Origin: an uncultured Alphaproteobacteria bacterium
GTDB taxonomy: Bacteria > Pseudomonadota > Alphaproteobacteria > CALKHQ01
Length of the DNA stretch: 14,321 bases
NCBI GenBank assembly: GCA_937988735.1
Contig: CALKHQ010000265.1
Location: forward strand, 1 to 14,321
Direction of reading: 5' to 3'
Under the pieces are notes generated by a model, which saw only the letters and a list, made by a program, of their open reading frames with translations, had not been told where the DNA came from and made no database searches. A program made the position numbers and the translations under genes. Positions within the stretch are counted from its first letter, which is position 1; each line of letters opens with the position of its first letter. Below, piece after piece: positions 8,932-14,321 of this stretch.

Positions 8932-9617
8932 GCCGCAAGTCCGAGGGCAGAACGGAGAATGACGGCGCCGTCAGTCCCGCCGAGCTCCGGCTCGAACATC
9001 CGTTCCGGGTGCGGCATCATGCCGACCACGTTGCGTTCGGCGTTGCAGATGCCGGCGATGTTGCCGATGGACCCGTTGGGGTTGGCGCGGGCGGTCACCG
9101 CGCCGTCACGGTCGCAGTAGCGGAACACGACGCGGTTCTCGTCCTCCAGCAACTTCAGGGTCGCCTCGTCGGCGAAGTAGTTGCCGTCGCCGTGGGCGAC
9201 CGGAATGCGCAGTACGTCGCCCCGGCGGGCGCCGAGGGTGGCGGGAGTCGCGGTCGTCTCGACCCGGATGTGGACGTCCTTGCATACGTAGCGCATCGAG
9301 GCATTGCGCAGCAGCGCGCCGGGCAGCAGCCCGCATTCCACCAGGATCTGGAAGCCGTTGCAGATGCCCAGCACCGGCGTCCCCGCCTCGGCGCGGCGGC
9401 GGACGGCCGCCATCACCGGGCTGGTCGCCGCGATCGCGCCGCAGCGCAGGTAGTCGCCGTAGGAGAAGCCGCCGGGAATGACGATGAGGTCGCAGGGCGG
9501 GATCTCGCTGTCGCGGTGCCAGACCATCACCGGCTTCTCGCCGGTGAGCCGCTGGATGGCGACGGCGGCGTCGCGATCGCAGTTGGACCCCGGGAAGACG
9601 ATGACGGCGGCGGTCAT
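8928..9617 (-). CDS. purQ: phosphoribosylformylglycinamidine synthase subunit PurQ (glutaminase)
   Basis: A 229-residue class I glutamine amidotransferase that hydrolyses glutamine and passes ammonia to PurL. The nucleophile is C86 in VLGICNGFQIL, and the His-Glu of the triad are H203 and E205 in GMMPHPERMFEP. The N-terminal VIVFPGSNCDRD and IVIPGGFSYGDYLRCGA blocks are typical of PurQ. A Shine-Dalgarno (GGGAGGG) lies just upstream of the ATG. The gene is separated from purS by 124 nt containing a palindromic repeat, whereas every other junction among the pur genes is tight. The 3' end overlaps the purL start by 4 nt. Confidence 0.97.
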
Positions 9618-9636
9618 CTGTCCCTCCCCGCGAGAT

Positions 9637-9717
9637 CGTCATGCCCGGCCCTGTGCCTGGCATCTCCCGCCGCCGCGACCGCGGCACGAGATGGCCGGGA
9701 CAGGCTCGGCCATGACG
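9637..9717. repeat. palindromic dispersed-type repeat between purS and purQ
   Basis: Two 30-nt arms, 9637-9666 and 9688-9717, are inverted copies of each other (24 of 30 positions match) around a 21-nt centre. Each arm begins at the outside with CGTCATG and contains a smaller imperfect palindrome (ATGCC...GGCAT on the left, ATGGCCG...CGGCCAT on the right). The element can therefore fold as one long hairpin or as two side-by-side hairpins, a REP/BIME-like design. The motif family (CGTCATGGCCGGG...CCCGGCCATC) is one I recall as dispersed in alphaproteobacterial genomes. There is only one copy in this window. It lies inside the pur operon and would be transcribed with it. Confidence 0.7.
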
Positions 9718-9741
9718 ACCCGCCTGATTCGGCCAACACCT

Positions 9742-9984
9742 TCATCCTTCGAGGTGGATGCGATAGGTCTCGATCACCTGGTTGGCCAGCAGCTTCTCGC
9801 ACATTTCGACAACCTCGCGCCGGGCCGCTTCCGGGTCGCTGCCCGAAAGCTCCAGCTCGATCAGCTTGCCCTGGCGCGCGCCTTCGACCTGCGTGAAGCC
9901 CAGGCCGTTCAGCGCATGCGCGATGGCCTTCCCCTGCGGGTCGAGCACGCCCTCCCGCGGCATGATCAGCACATGCGCCTTCAT
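9742..9984 (-). CDS. purS: phosphoribosylformylglycinamidine synthase subunit PurS
   Basis: An 80-residue PurS, the small dimeric subunit that bridges PurL and PurQ and helps channel ammonia. The sequence runs MKAHVLIMPREGVLDPQGKAIAHALNGLGF, with the diagnostic L-D-P-Q-G-x-A-I motif (14-21). It continues through VEGARQGKLIELEL (33-46) and the C-terminal EMCEKLLANQVIETYRIHLE. Length and motifs are as expected for the family. The ATG lies 3 nt after the purC stop, so the two are almost certainly cotranscribed and probably translationally coupled. The stop is followed by the 124-nt gap with the palindromic repeat. Confidence 0.96.
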   Translation of the reverse strand: MKAHVLIMPREGVLDPQGKAIAHALNGLGFTQVEGARQGKLIELELSGSDPEAARREVVEMCEKLLANQVIETYRIHLEG

Positions 9985-9987
9985 CGG

Positions 9988-10752
9988 TTACTGCATCGTC
10001 GCGGGGCCCTTCAGGTCCCGGGGGCCGGCGTCGGGGAGGATCCCGAGTCGCCGCGCCACCTCCTGATAGGCCTCCTCGACCCCGCCCAGGTCCTGACGGA
10101 ACCGGTCCTTGTCCATGCGCTCGTTGGTCTGGATGTCCCACAGCCGGCAGCTGTCGGGGCTGATCTCGTCAGCCAGCACGATGCGCATCTCGTCATTGTT
10201 CCACAGCCGCCCGAACTCGACCTTGAAGTCGACGAGCTTGATGCCGACGCCGAGGAACAGACCTGACAGGAAGTCGTTGATGCGCAGCGACAGCGCCATG
10301 ATGTCGTCGAGGTCCTGCGGCATCGCCCAGCCGAAGGCGGTGATGTGCTCCTCGGTCACCAGCGGGTCGCCCAGCTCGTCGGACTTGTAGTAGAACTCGA
10401 CGATCGAGCGCGGCAGCGCGGTACCGTCCGGCATGCCGAAGCGCTTGGCGAAGGTGCCGGCGGCGACGTTGCGGACCACCACCTCGATCGGGATGATCTC
10501 CACCTCGCGCACCAGCTGCTCGCGCATGTTGAGGCGGCGGACGAAGTGCGTGGGCACCCCGATCTCGCCCAGCCGCTGCATCAGATACTCCGAGATGCGG
10601 TTGTTGAGGACGCCCTTGCCGGTGATGGTCCCCTTCTTCGTATTGTTGAAGGCGGTGGCGTCATCCTTGAAATACTGGACCAGGGTCCCCGGCTCGGGCC
10701 CCTCGTAAAGGACCTTGGCCTTGCCCTCGTATATCTGTCGTCGTCTTGCCAT
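9988..10752 (-). CDS. purC: SAICAR synthetase (phosphoribosylaminoimidazole-succinocarboxamide synthase)
   Basis: A 254-residue PurC that joins CAIR and aspartate using ATP to give SAICAR, the eighth step of purine synthesis. It has RRQIYEGKAKVLYEG (4-18), FKDDATAFNNTKKG (28-41), GKGVLNNRISEYLM (45-58), VVVRNVAAGTFAKRFG (91-106), the signature LVDFKVEFG (173-181) and DEISPDSCRLWD (195-206). It is the first gene of the pur-bolA-grxD block. Its leader runs from a promoter-like element near 10870-10898 and includes a GC-rich hairpin just before the ATG. The ATG context (GGATTCCC) has only a weak Shine-Dalgarno. The start agrees with the family N-terminus. Confidence 0.97.
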   Translation of the reverse strand: MARRRQIYEGKAKVLYEGPEPGTLVQYFKDDATAFNNTKKGTITGKGVLNNRISEYLMQRLGEIGVPTHFVRRLNMREQLVREVEIIPIEVVVRNVAAGTFAKRFGMPDGTALPRSIVEFYYKSDELGDPLVTEEHITAFGWAMPQDLDDIMALSLRINDFLSGLFLGVGIKLVDFKVEFGRLWNNDEMRIVLADEISPDSCRLWDIQTNERMDKDRFRQDLGGVEEAYQEVARRLGILPDAGPRDLKGPATMQ

Positions 10753-10760
10753 GGGAATCC

Positions 10761-10778
10761 GGCGGGGGTCCCCCCGCC
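10761..10778 (-). promoter_or_regulatory. GC-rich hairpin in the purC leader
   Basis: GGCGGGG (10761-10767) and CCCCGCC (10772-10778) pair perfectly around a GTCC loop. In the purC mRNA this stem ends 8 nt before the ATG, over the place where a ribosome binding site would lie. It could limit ribosome access. No riboswitch consensus (purine, PreQ1) was recognised. Confidence 0.3.
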
Positions 10779-10869
10779 CCTCTCAAGCGCGTTGCGGCTG
10801 CCGCAGAACCGACCCAAGGTGCCGCCTCGGCGGCGCAGTGCGTCAGCGACAGACCCGCCGCGCACGCAG

Positions 10870-10898
10870 CATATAACAACCCGCATGAGTCAAGACAA
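10870..10898 (-). promoter_or_regulatory. putative purC operon promoter
   Basis: On the - strand TTGTCT (10893-10898), a 17-nt spacer and TATATG (10870-10875) form a good sigma70-like pair. They would start transcription near 10863, leaving a leader of about 110 nt to the purC ATG. It stands out as a rare AT-rich patch in this region. Confidence 0.5.
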
Positions 10899-10939
10899 TG
10901 ACGGGAACGGACACGGCCGCGCGGAGCCGCGTGTTCGGT

Positions 10940-10967
10940 TTGGACCCCGACGCCGGATTCCTATATT
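10940..10967 (+). promoter_or_regulatory. putative promoter of the ATPase inhibitor gene
   Basis: TTGGAC (10940-10945), a 16-nt spacer and TATATT (10962-10967) form a sigma70-like pair. The pair lies 59 nt upstream of the ATG at 11027 and about 40 nt from the divergent purC promoter element. Confidence 0.45.
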
Positions 10968-11026
10968 GGAGACCGGGAGCGCGCCGGCCACGGTCGGCCT
11001 GTCCGAGAAAAGCGGGGAGCGAACCC

Positions 11027-11353
11027 ATGACGAGTTTCAGCGAACGCGAGAAGGCGTTCGAGGCGAAGTACAAGAACGACCAGGAGCTCCAGTTCAAGGT
11101 CGTCAACCGGCGCAACAAGCTGCTGGGCCTGTGGGCGGCCGAGATGCTGGGCCTCGACGGGCCGGCAGCCGAGATCTACGCCAAGGAGGTGGTCGCGGCC
11201 GACTTCGAGAAGCCGGGCGATGACGACGTGATCGAGAAGCTCCGGAACGACTTCGCGTCCCGCGGCGTCGACGTGAGCGAGCACAAGATCCGCCGTCGGC
11301 TCGAGGAGCTGCACGGCGAGGCGATGAGCCAGATCCAGGCGGAAACCACCTGA
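11027..11353 (+). CDS. F1F0-ATPase inhibitor subunit zeta (DUF1476 family)
   Basis: A 108-residue protein matching the alphaproteobacterial zeta subunit, which blocks ATP hydrolysis by F1 when inserted at a catalytic interface. The diagnostic N-terminus is SFSEREKAFEAKYKNDQELQFKVVNRRNKLLGLWAAEMLG (3-42); the first residues form the inhibitory helix in the Paracoccus protein. It continues with VVAADFEKPGDDDVIEKLRNDF (55-76) and ends in SEHKIRRRLEELHGEAMSQI. The ATG at 11027 has GGGGAGC nearby as Shine-Dalgarno; an in-frame ATG at 10898 lies upstream of the promoter element and is rejected. The gene is divergent from purC, an arrangement I recall from other alphaproteobacteria. Confidence 0.93.
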   Translation: MTSFSEREKAFEAKYKNDQELQFKVVNRRNKLLGLWAAEMLGLDGPAAEIYAKEVVAADFEKPGDDDVIEKLRNDFASRGVDVSEHKIRRRLEELHGEAMSQIQAETT

Positions 11354-11369
11354 GGCCATACGGCGCGGA

Positions 11370-11385
11370 CGGGCGGCACCGCCCG
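11370..11385 (+). terminator. possible hairpin after the zeta subunit gene
   Basis: CGGGCG-GCAC-CGCCCG forms a 6-bp stem 16 nt past the stop codon. No T-run follows. A second small stem, CCCGG-AACC-CCGGG (11397-11410), abuts the next gene's start. Confidence 0.25.
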
Positions 11386-11411
11386 CCCGCCCCTGGCCCG
11401 GAACCCCGGGC

Positions 11412-12788
11412 ATGACCATTCATATCCCCCGGTTCGACGTGCGCCGGAACCTGTCGGCCACGCGTAACCCCCGATTCGCCGAGCGGATCGTGCGGATCTT
11501 CGCCAGCGAATCCCGGGAGGGACACCGGCTGGCGGTGAAGGGCCGCACCATAGCGCTTGCCGTGATCGCGGTGCTGCTCGCCTTCATCGTGCCCTTTCCG
11601 GGGGTGCTCTATTATGAGGGGCTGCTCGCCTGCTTCGCCGCGCTCGGCTTCCTCAGCCTGTGGCTCAACGACCGTCCGTGGCGGCGGGCCTGGCACGCCT
11701 ATGTGCTGGTGGCGTTCGACTTCGCCCTGCTCGCCTTCACGATCATCTACCCCAACCCGTTCGCGCCCTACCCCTACCCGCCGCAGGTCGCGCTGCGCTA
11801 CGGCAATGTCGTCTACTTCTTCGCGATGCTGACGGTGCTCGCCTTCGCCTACAAGCCGCAGATCGTGATCTGGGGCGGGCTTTCGGGCGCACTCTCCTAC
11901 GGTGCAGGCGTCGCCTGGCTCGCAAGCCTGCCCGATTCGCGGCTGGTGCCGGCCACCGGCAACAGCCCGGGCACGGTGATGATGGCCTTCGCCGACCCGC
12001 TGTACATCGACCTCGGCATGGTCGTGCAGGACATCGTGGTGTTCCTGATCGTGGCGGCCCTGCTGGCGACGGTCGTGGCCCGGTCGCGCCGGCTGGTCTG
12101 GCGCCAGGCGGCGCTGGAGCGGGAACGGTCCAACCTCGCCCGCTACTTCTCGCCGACGGTGGTGGACCGGCTGGCGCAGCAGGACGTGGCCCTGACCGAG
12201 CCGCGGGAGCTTTCCGCGGCGGTGATGTTCGTGGACCTCGTCGGCTTCACGAGCTGGTCGGAGCACCACACGCCGAAGGAGGCGATCGGGCTGCTGCGCG
12301 ACCTGCACGGGCGGCTGGAGCAGGCGGTGTTCACCCACCACGGCACGCTCGACAAGTTCATCGGCGACGGAATGATGGCCACCTTCGGCACGCCGGACCC
12401 CGGGCCCGACGATGCAGCAAATGCGCTCGCCTGCGTGCAGACCATCCTCGCCGAGTTCGCCGACTGGGACGCGGCGCGCACGGCCAGCGAGCACGCGCAG
12501 ATGCGGATCTCGATCGGGCTCCACTACGGCCCGGTGGTGATGGGGGACATCGGCACCTACCGCCGGCTGGAGCTCGCCGTCCTCGGCGACACGGTCAACG
12601 TGGCGAGCCGTCTCGAATCGCTGACGCGGGATCTGAACTGCCGCGCGGTCATCGGCGACGCGGTCATTCAGGCCGTCCTTGCCGCCGGCCCGAACCCGCC
12701 CCTCCATCTGCTGCGGGGCCTCTCGCCGCGCGGTGCCCACGTGATCAAGGGCCGCGACGAGCCGGTGGTCATCTGGACCCACCGCTGA
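11412..12788 (+). CDS. membrane-bound class III adenylate/guanylate cyclase
   Basis: A 458-residue protein with an N-terminal cytoplasmic segment (1-43) and about six membrane helices: 45-62, 70-86, 96-113, 132-148, 150-170 and 203-224. A linker, RRLVWRQAALERERSNLARYFSPTVVDRLA (226-255), leads to a class III cyclase domain (about 265-458). Metal-binding aspartates are D275 (FVDLVGFT) and D319 (DKFIGDGMMATFG). Transition-state residues are N396 and R400 (LGDTVNVASRLE). The adenine-selecting lysine position is K315, but its usual Asp/Thr partner is A389 (ELAVLGD), so the nucleotide preference is uncertain. It probably makes cAMP; the membrane part may sense a signal. The ATG has no Shine-Dalgarno. 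The gene is 58 nt after the zeta gene, and its 3' end overlaps the LysR gene by 20 nt. Confidence 0.9.
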   Translation: MTIHIPRFDVRRNLSATRNPRFAERIVRIFASESREGHRLAVKGRTIALAVIAVLLAFIVPFPGVLYYEGLLACFAALGFLSLWLNDRPWRRAWHAYVLVAFDFALLAFTIIYPNPFAPYPYPPQVALRYGNVVYFFAMLTVLAFAYKPQIVIWGGLSGALSYGAGVAWLASLPDSRLVPATGNSPGTVMMAFADPLYIDLGMVVQDIVVFLIVAALLATVVARSRRLVWRQAALERERSNLARYFSPTVVDRLAQQDVALTEPRELSAAVMFVDLVGFTSWSEHHTPKEAIGLLRDLHGRLEQAVFTHHGTLDKFIGDGMMATFGTPDPGPDDAANALACVQTILAEFADWDAARTASEHAQMRISIGLHYGPVVMGDIGTYRRLELAVLGDTVNVASRLESLTRDLNCRAVIGDAVIQAVLAAGPNPPLHLLRGLSPRGAHVIKGRDEPVVIWTHR

Positions 12789-13692
12789 CAGGCGCGGCGT
12801 CGGCAGCGAAGCCCATCGCCGCCGCGAAGCCGTCGCGCAGAAGGTCGAGCACCGGGACGAACGGCTGTGGCACGCCCGCATCGACGACCAGGTAGCGGAT
12901 ATCCAGCCCGAGGTCGGTGACGGCCACGGTCTGGAGCGCGTCGCGGTGCGGGCTCCGCATCAGCGCCCATCGCGGCACCAGCCCGACGCCGAGCCCGCGC
13001 GCGACCAGCTCCAGCTGCAGCTCGATCCGCGGCGTCTCGACCGCCACCTCCAGAGTCTCGCCGGCGCGCGTCATCGCGCTGGTCAGCGAGGCGCGGAAGC
13101 CGCAGCCGTCCGGGTTCAGCACCCACGGCCGCCGGCCGAGCGCCGCGACCGGCGTCGGCCCAGGCGCAACGGTCCCCCTCGCCGCGACCACCTCCAGCCG
13201 GTCGGCCGCGATCGGGCGCGCGTTCAGCCCCGCCGGCGACCCCGTGCCGCTGGGCCATACGCCCACCGCCGCATCCAGCCGACCGCCGCGCACCGCCTCG
13301 AACATCACGCCGCTCCAGTCGCTGGACACCCGGATATCCAGCCGCGGCCAGCGCGCCCTCAGCCGCAGCAGCGGGGCGACGCTGGTGGAGTCGCAGAAGG
13401 CGGGGCCGATGCCCAAACGGAACCGGCCGACGGGCTCGCCGCCGGCGGTGGCTGCCGCCCTGAGCTCCTCCACGCGCTTGAGGATGTCGCGGCACCGCTC
13501 GAGCAGGGCCCGCCCCGTCGGCGCCAGCGCGGGCGGACGGACCTGACGGTCGAGCAGCGGCACGCCCAGCGCTGCCTCCAGCCGCTGCACCTGGCGCGTC
13601 ACCGCCGGCTGGGTCAGTCGCAGCCGCCGGGCGGCGGCCTGGATCGAGCCGGTCTCGGCGACGGCGACGAAGGTGCGGAGCTCTCGTAGCAT
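12769..13692 (-). CDS. LysR-type transcriptional regulator
   Basis: A 307-residue LTTR. The N-terminal winged helix (1-60) reads LRTFVAVAETGSIQAAARRLRLTQPAVTRQVQRLEAALGVPLLDR. A helical linker (to about 88) follows, then a periplasmic-binding-protein-like effector domain (VGRFRLGIGPAFCDSTSVAPLLRL through GVGLVPRWALM). The effector cannot be deduced. The stop codon lies inside the last codons of the convergent cyclase gene (20-nt tail-to-tail overlap). The gene is divergent from a truncated MFS transporter gene, with a T-N11-A palindrome in the 96-nt gap. By the usual LTTR pattern it would repress itself and control the transporter. No clear Shine-Dalgarno precedes the ATG. Confidence 0.92.
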   Translation of the reverse strand: MLRELRTFVAVAETGSIQAAARRLRLTQPAVTRQVQRLEAALGVPLLDRQVRPPALAPTGRALLERCRDILKRVEELRAAATAGGEPVGRFRLGIGPAFCDSTSVAPLLRLRARWPRLDIRVSSDWSGVMFEAVRGGRLDAAVGVWPSGTGSPAGLNARPIAADRLEVVAARGTVAPGPTPVAALGRRPWVLNPDGCGFRASLTSAMTRAGETLEVAVETPRIELQLELVARGLGVGLVPRWALMRSPHRDALQTVAVTDLGLDIRYLVVDAGVPQPFVPVLDLLRDGFAAAMGFAADAAPVSGGSR

Positions 13693-13721
13693 GACAGATT
13701 TTCACGTTGATGATGAACTTT

Positions 13722-13736
13722 ATGCATTTGACGCAT
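13722..13736. promoter_or_regulatory. candidate LysR operator
   Basis: ATGC-ATTTGAC-GCAT is a perfect inverted repeat with the LysR T-N11-A spacing (T at 13723, A at 13735). It lies in the AT-richer centre of the divergent LysR/MFS gap. A second, looser repeat, TTCA-N9-TGAA (13701-13717), lies nearer the LysR start. Its position fits autoregulation and control of the divergent gene. Confidence 0.5.
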
Positions 13737-13788
13737 GATGGGGCAAGGCCGGACCCTCTCGTGTCCCGGACCGTGGAGGACGACGGCG

Positions 13789-14223
13789 ATGACGATGCGC
13801 GACGAGAGCGGAGGTGGCGCAGCCCTGCGCGCCTTCCTGCCGATGCTGCTGTGCGGCTGCCTGATCGCGGCGGCGACCATGGGCGTGCGCTCGGCCTTTG
13901 GCCTGTTCACCGACCCGCTGATCCTCGACAAGGGCTGGACGCGGGAGGATTACGCGCTGGCGATGGCGCTCCAGAACCTGTGCTGGGGCATTGGCACGCC
14001 GCTTGCCGGCACGATCGTCGACCGCTTCGGGCCGGTCCCGGCCTTCGCCGGCGGCGGCCTGCTCTACGCGCTGGGGCTCGGGCTCCTGCCGTTCGCCGGA
14101 TCGCCGCTGGAGATGCTCCTGACCGGCGGCGTCATGGTCGGCTTCGGCCAGGGCGCGGCCTCTCACTTCATCGTGCTCTCGGCCTTCGCCCGCCGCCTGC
14201 CGGCAACGCACCGGCCGCGGCTC
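13789..14223 (+). pseudogene. MFS transporter, N-terminal part only (truncated)
   Basis: The start at 13789 has a Shine-Dalgarno GGAGGA (13775-13780) at 8 nt. The reading frame gives the first four helices of a major facilitator. TM1 spans about 13-35 (FLPMLLCGCLIAAATMGVRSAFGLF), then WTREDYALAMALQNLCWGIGTPLAGTIVDRFG (TM2 with the loop D-R-F-G), VPAFAGGGLLYALGLGLLPFAG (TM3) and LTGGVMVGFGQGAASHFIVLSAFARRLPATHRPR (TM4 and loop). This resembles OxlT-like, monocarboxylate-type MFS proteins, which run to about 400 residues. Family similarity stops near 14220. The frame stays open to the window end, but those codons lie antisense to a recognisable ABC-permease C-terminus. So about two thirds of the gene is missing, through rearrangement or an assembly join. 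It was presumably controlled by the divergent LysR gene. Confidence 0.7.
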
Positions 14224-14321
14224 TTACCACTCGGTGAAGGGATCGAGCGCATCGCGCAACCCGTCCCCAATGAAGTTGACCGCCAGAATCGCCAGTACCA
14301 GCACCGCACCCGGTGCGACCG
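14224..14321 (-). CDS. C-terminal end of a peptide-type ABC transporter permease, partial
   Basis: Reading the - strand inward from the right edge gives 31 residues, ending VLVLAILAVNFIGDGLRDALDPFTEW and a TAA stop (14224-14226). The N-F-I-G-D-G-L-R-D-A-L-D-P block is the hallmark C-terminus of DppC/OppC-type permeases of dipeptide, oligopeptide and nickel ABC importers. It is the cytoplasmic tail after the last membrane helix. The rest of the gene lies beyond the window. Its stop codon falls within a few bases of where the opposite-strand MFS similarity ends. The family assignment is good; DppC versus another paralogue cannot be decided. Confidence 0.75.
   Translation of the reverse strand, partial: VAPGAVLVLAILAVNFIGDGLRDALDPFTEW

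Noticed and set aside
10753..10870. Purine or other riboswitch in the purC leader
   Set aside because: The leader has GC-rich stems but no conserved riboswitch core sequence that I can recognise.
10898..11026. Upstream in-frame ATG extending the zeta subunit by 43 residues
   Set aside because: It would start before the promoter-like element, and the added residues do not match the family, whose N-terminus fits the ATG at 11027.
11103..12881. 592-codon open frame on the - strand opposite the zeta and cyclase genes
   Set aside because: Low-complexity Arg/His/Gly-rich translation antisense to two clear protein families; no motif of its own.
13707..14237. 176-codon + strand frame overlapping the MFS start
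   Set aside because: The other frame, beginning at 13789, has a good ribosome binding site and MFS helices; this one gives Arg/Pro-rich sequence with no hydrophobic segments where the transporter helices are encoded.

Overview
This is a strongly GC-rich bacterial window. Its gene content points to an alphaproteobacterium, probably Rhodospirillales-like. The clearest markers are a gene for the alphaproteobacterial F1-ATPase inhibitor subunit zeta placed head-to-head with purC, the separate purS/purQ/purL form of FGAM synthase, and a bolA-grxD pair (CGFS monothiol glutaredoxin) closing the purine operon. The affiliation is inferred from protein families and gene order; there is no rRNA gene to confirm it.

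Left part (1-5500, all + strand). The window opens inside a protein with a C-terminal FGE/SUMF1-like domain that lacks the formylglycine-generating cysteines. It is followed by a small MarR-like winged-helix regulator, accA (acetyl-CoA carboxylase carboxyltransferase alpha), phaB (acetoacetyl-CoA reductase), a D-3-hydroxybutyrate dehydrogenase and an EI24/CysZ-like membrane protein. accA, phaB and the dehydrogenase all act around acetyl-CoA and acetoacetate: malonyl-CoA for fatty acids, formation of 3-hydroxybutyryl-CoA for polyhydroxybutyrate, and re-oxidation of 3-hydroxybutyrate. The gaps between them are long enough for separate transcripts.

Middle part (5512-10752, all - strand). A perfect 24-bp palindrome separates the two convergent blocks. 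Read 5' to 3' on the - strand the order is purC, purS, purQ, purL, bolA, grxD, then a VOC-superfamily protein. purC/purS are 3 nt apart and purQ/purL overlap by 4 nt (ATGA). A palindromic dispersed-type repeat sits between purS and purQ inside the operon. The purine genes give FGAM synthase (PurSQL) and SAICAR synthetase; BolA and GrxD are known partners in Fe-S cluster handling.

Right part (10753-14321). A 274-nt divergent region with sigma70-like elements on both strands separates purC from the zeta subunit gene. Then come a six-helix membrane class III nucleotide cyclase (+) and a LysR-type regulator (-), whose 3' ends overlap by 20 nt. The LysR gene is divergent from an MFS transporter gene, with a T-N11-A LysR-type palindrome between them. 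The MFS gene is cut after about four helices. The sequence then becomes the 3' end of a peptide ABC-transporter permease gene on the opposite strand, so the right edge carries a rearrangement or an assembly junction.

No tRNA, rRNA, CRISPR array, insertion sequence, phage gene or defence system was seen. No gap between genes exceeds 300 nt. I found no convincing undescribed multi-gene system; the most unusual items are the truncation at the right edge, the repeat inside the pur operon, the cyclase with a non-canonical base-recognition pair, and the cysteine-less SUMF1-domain protein.
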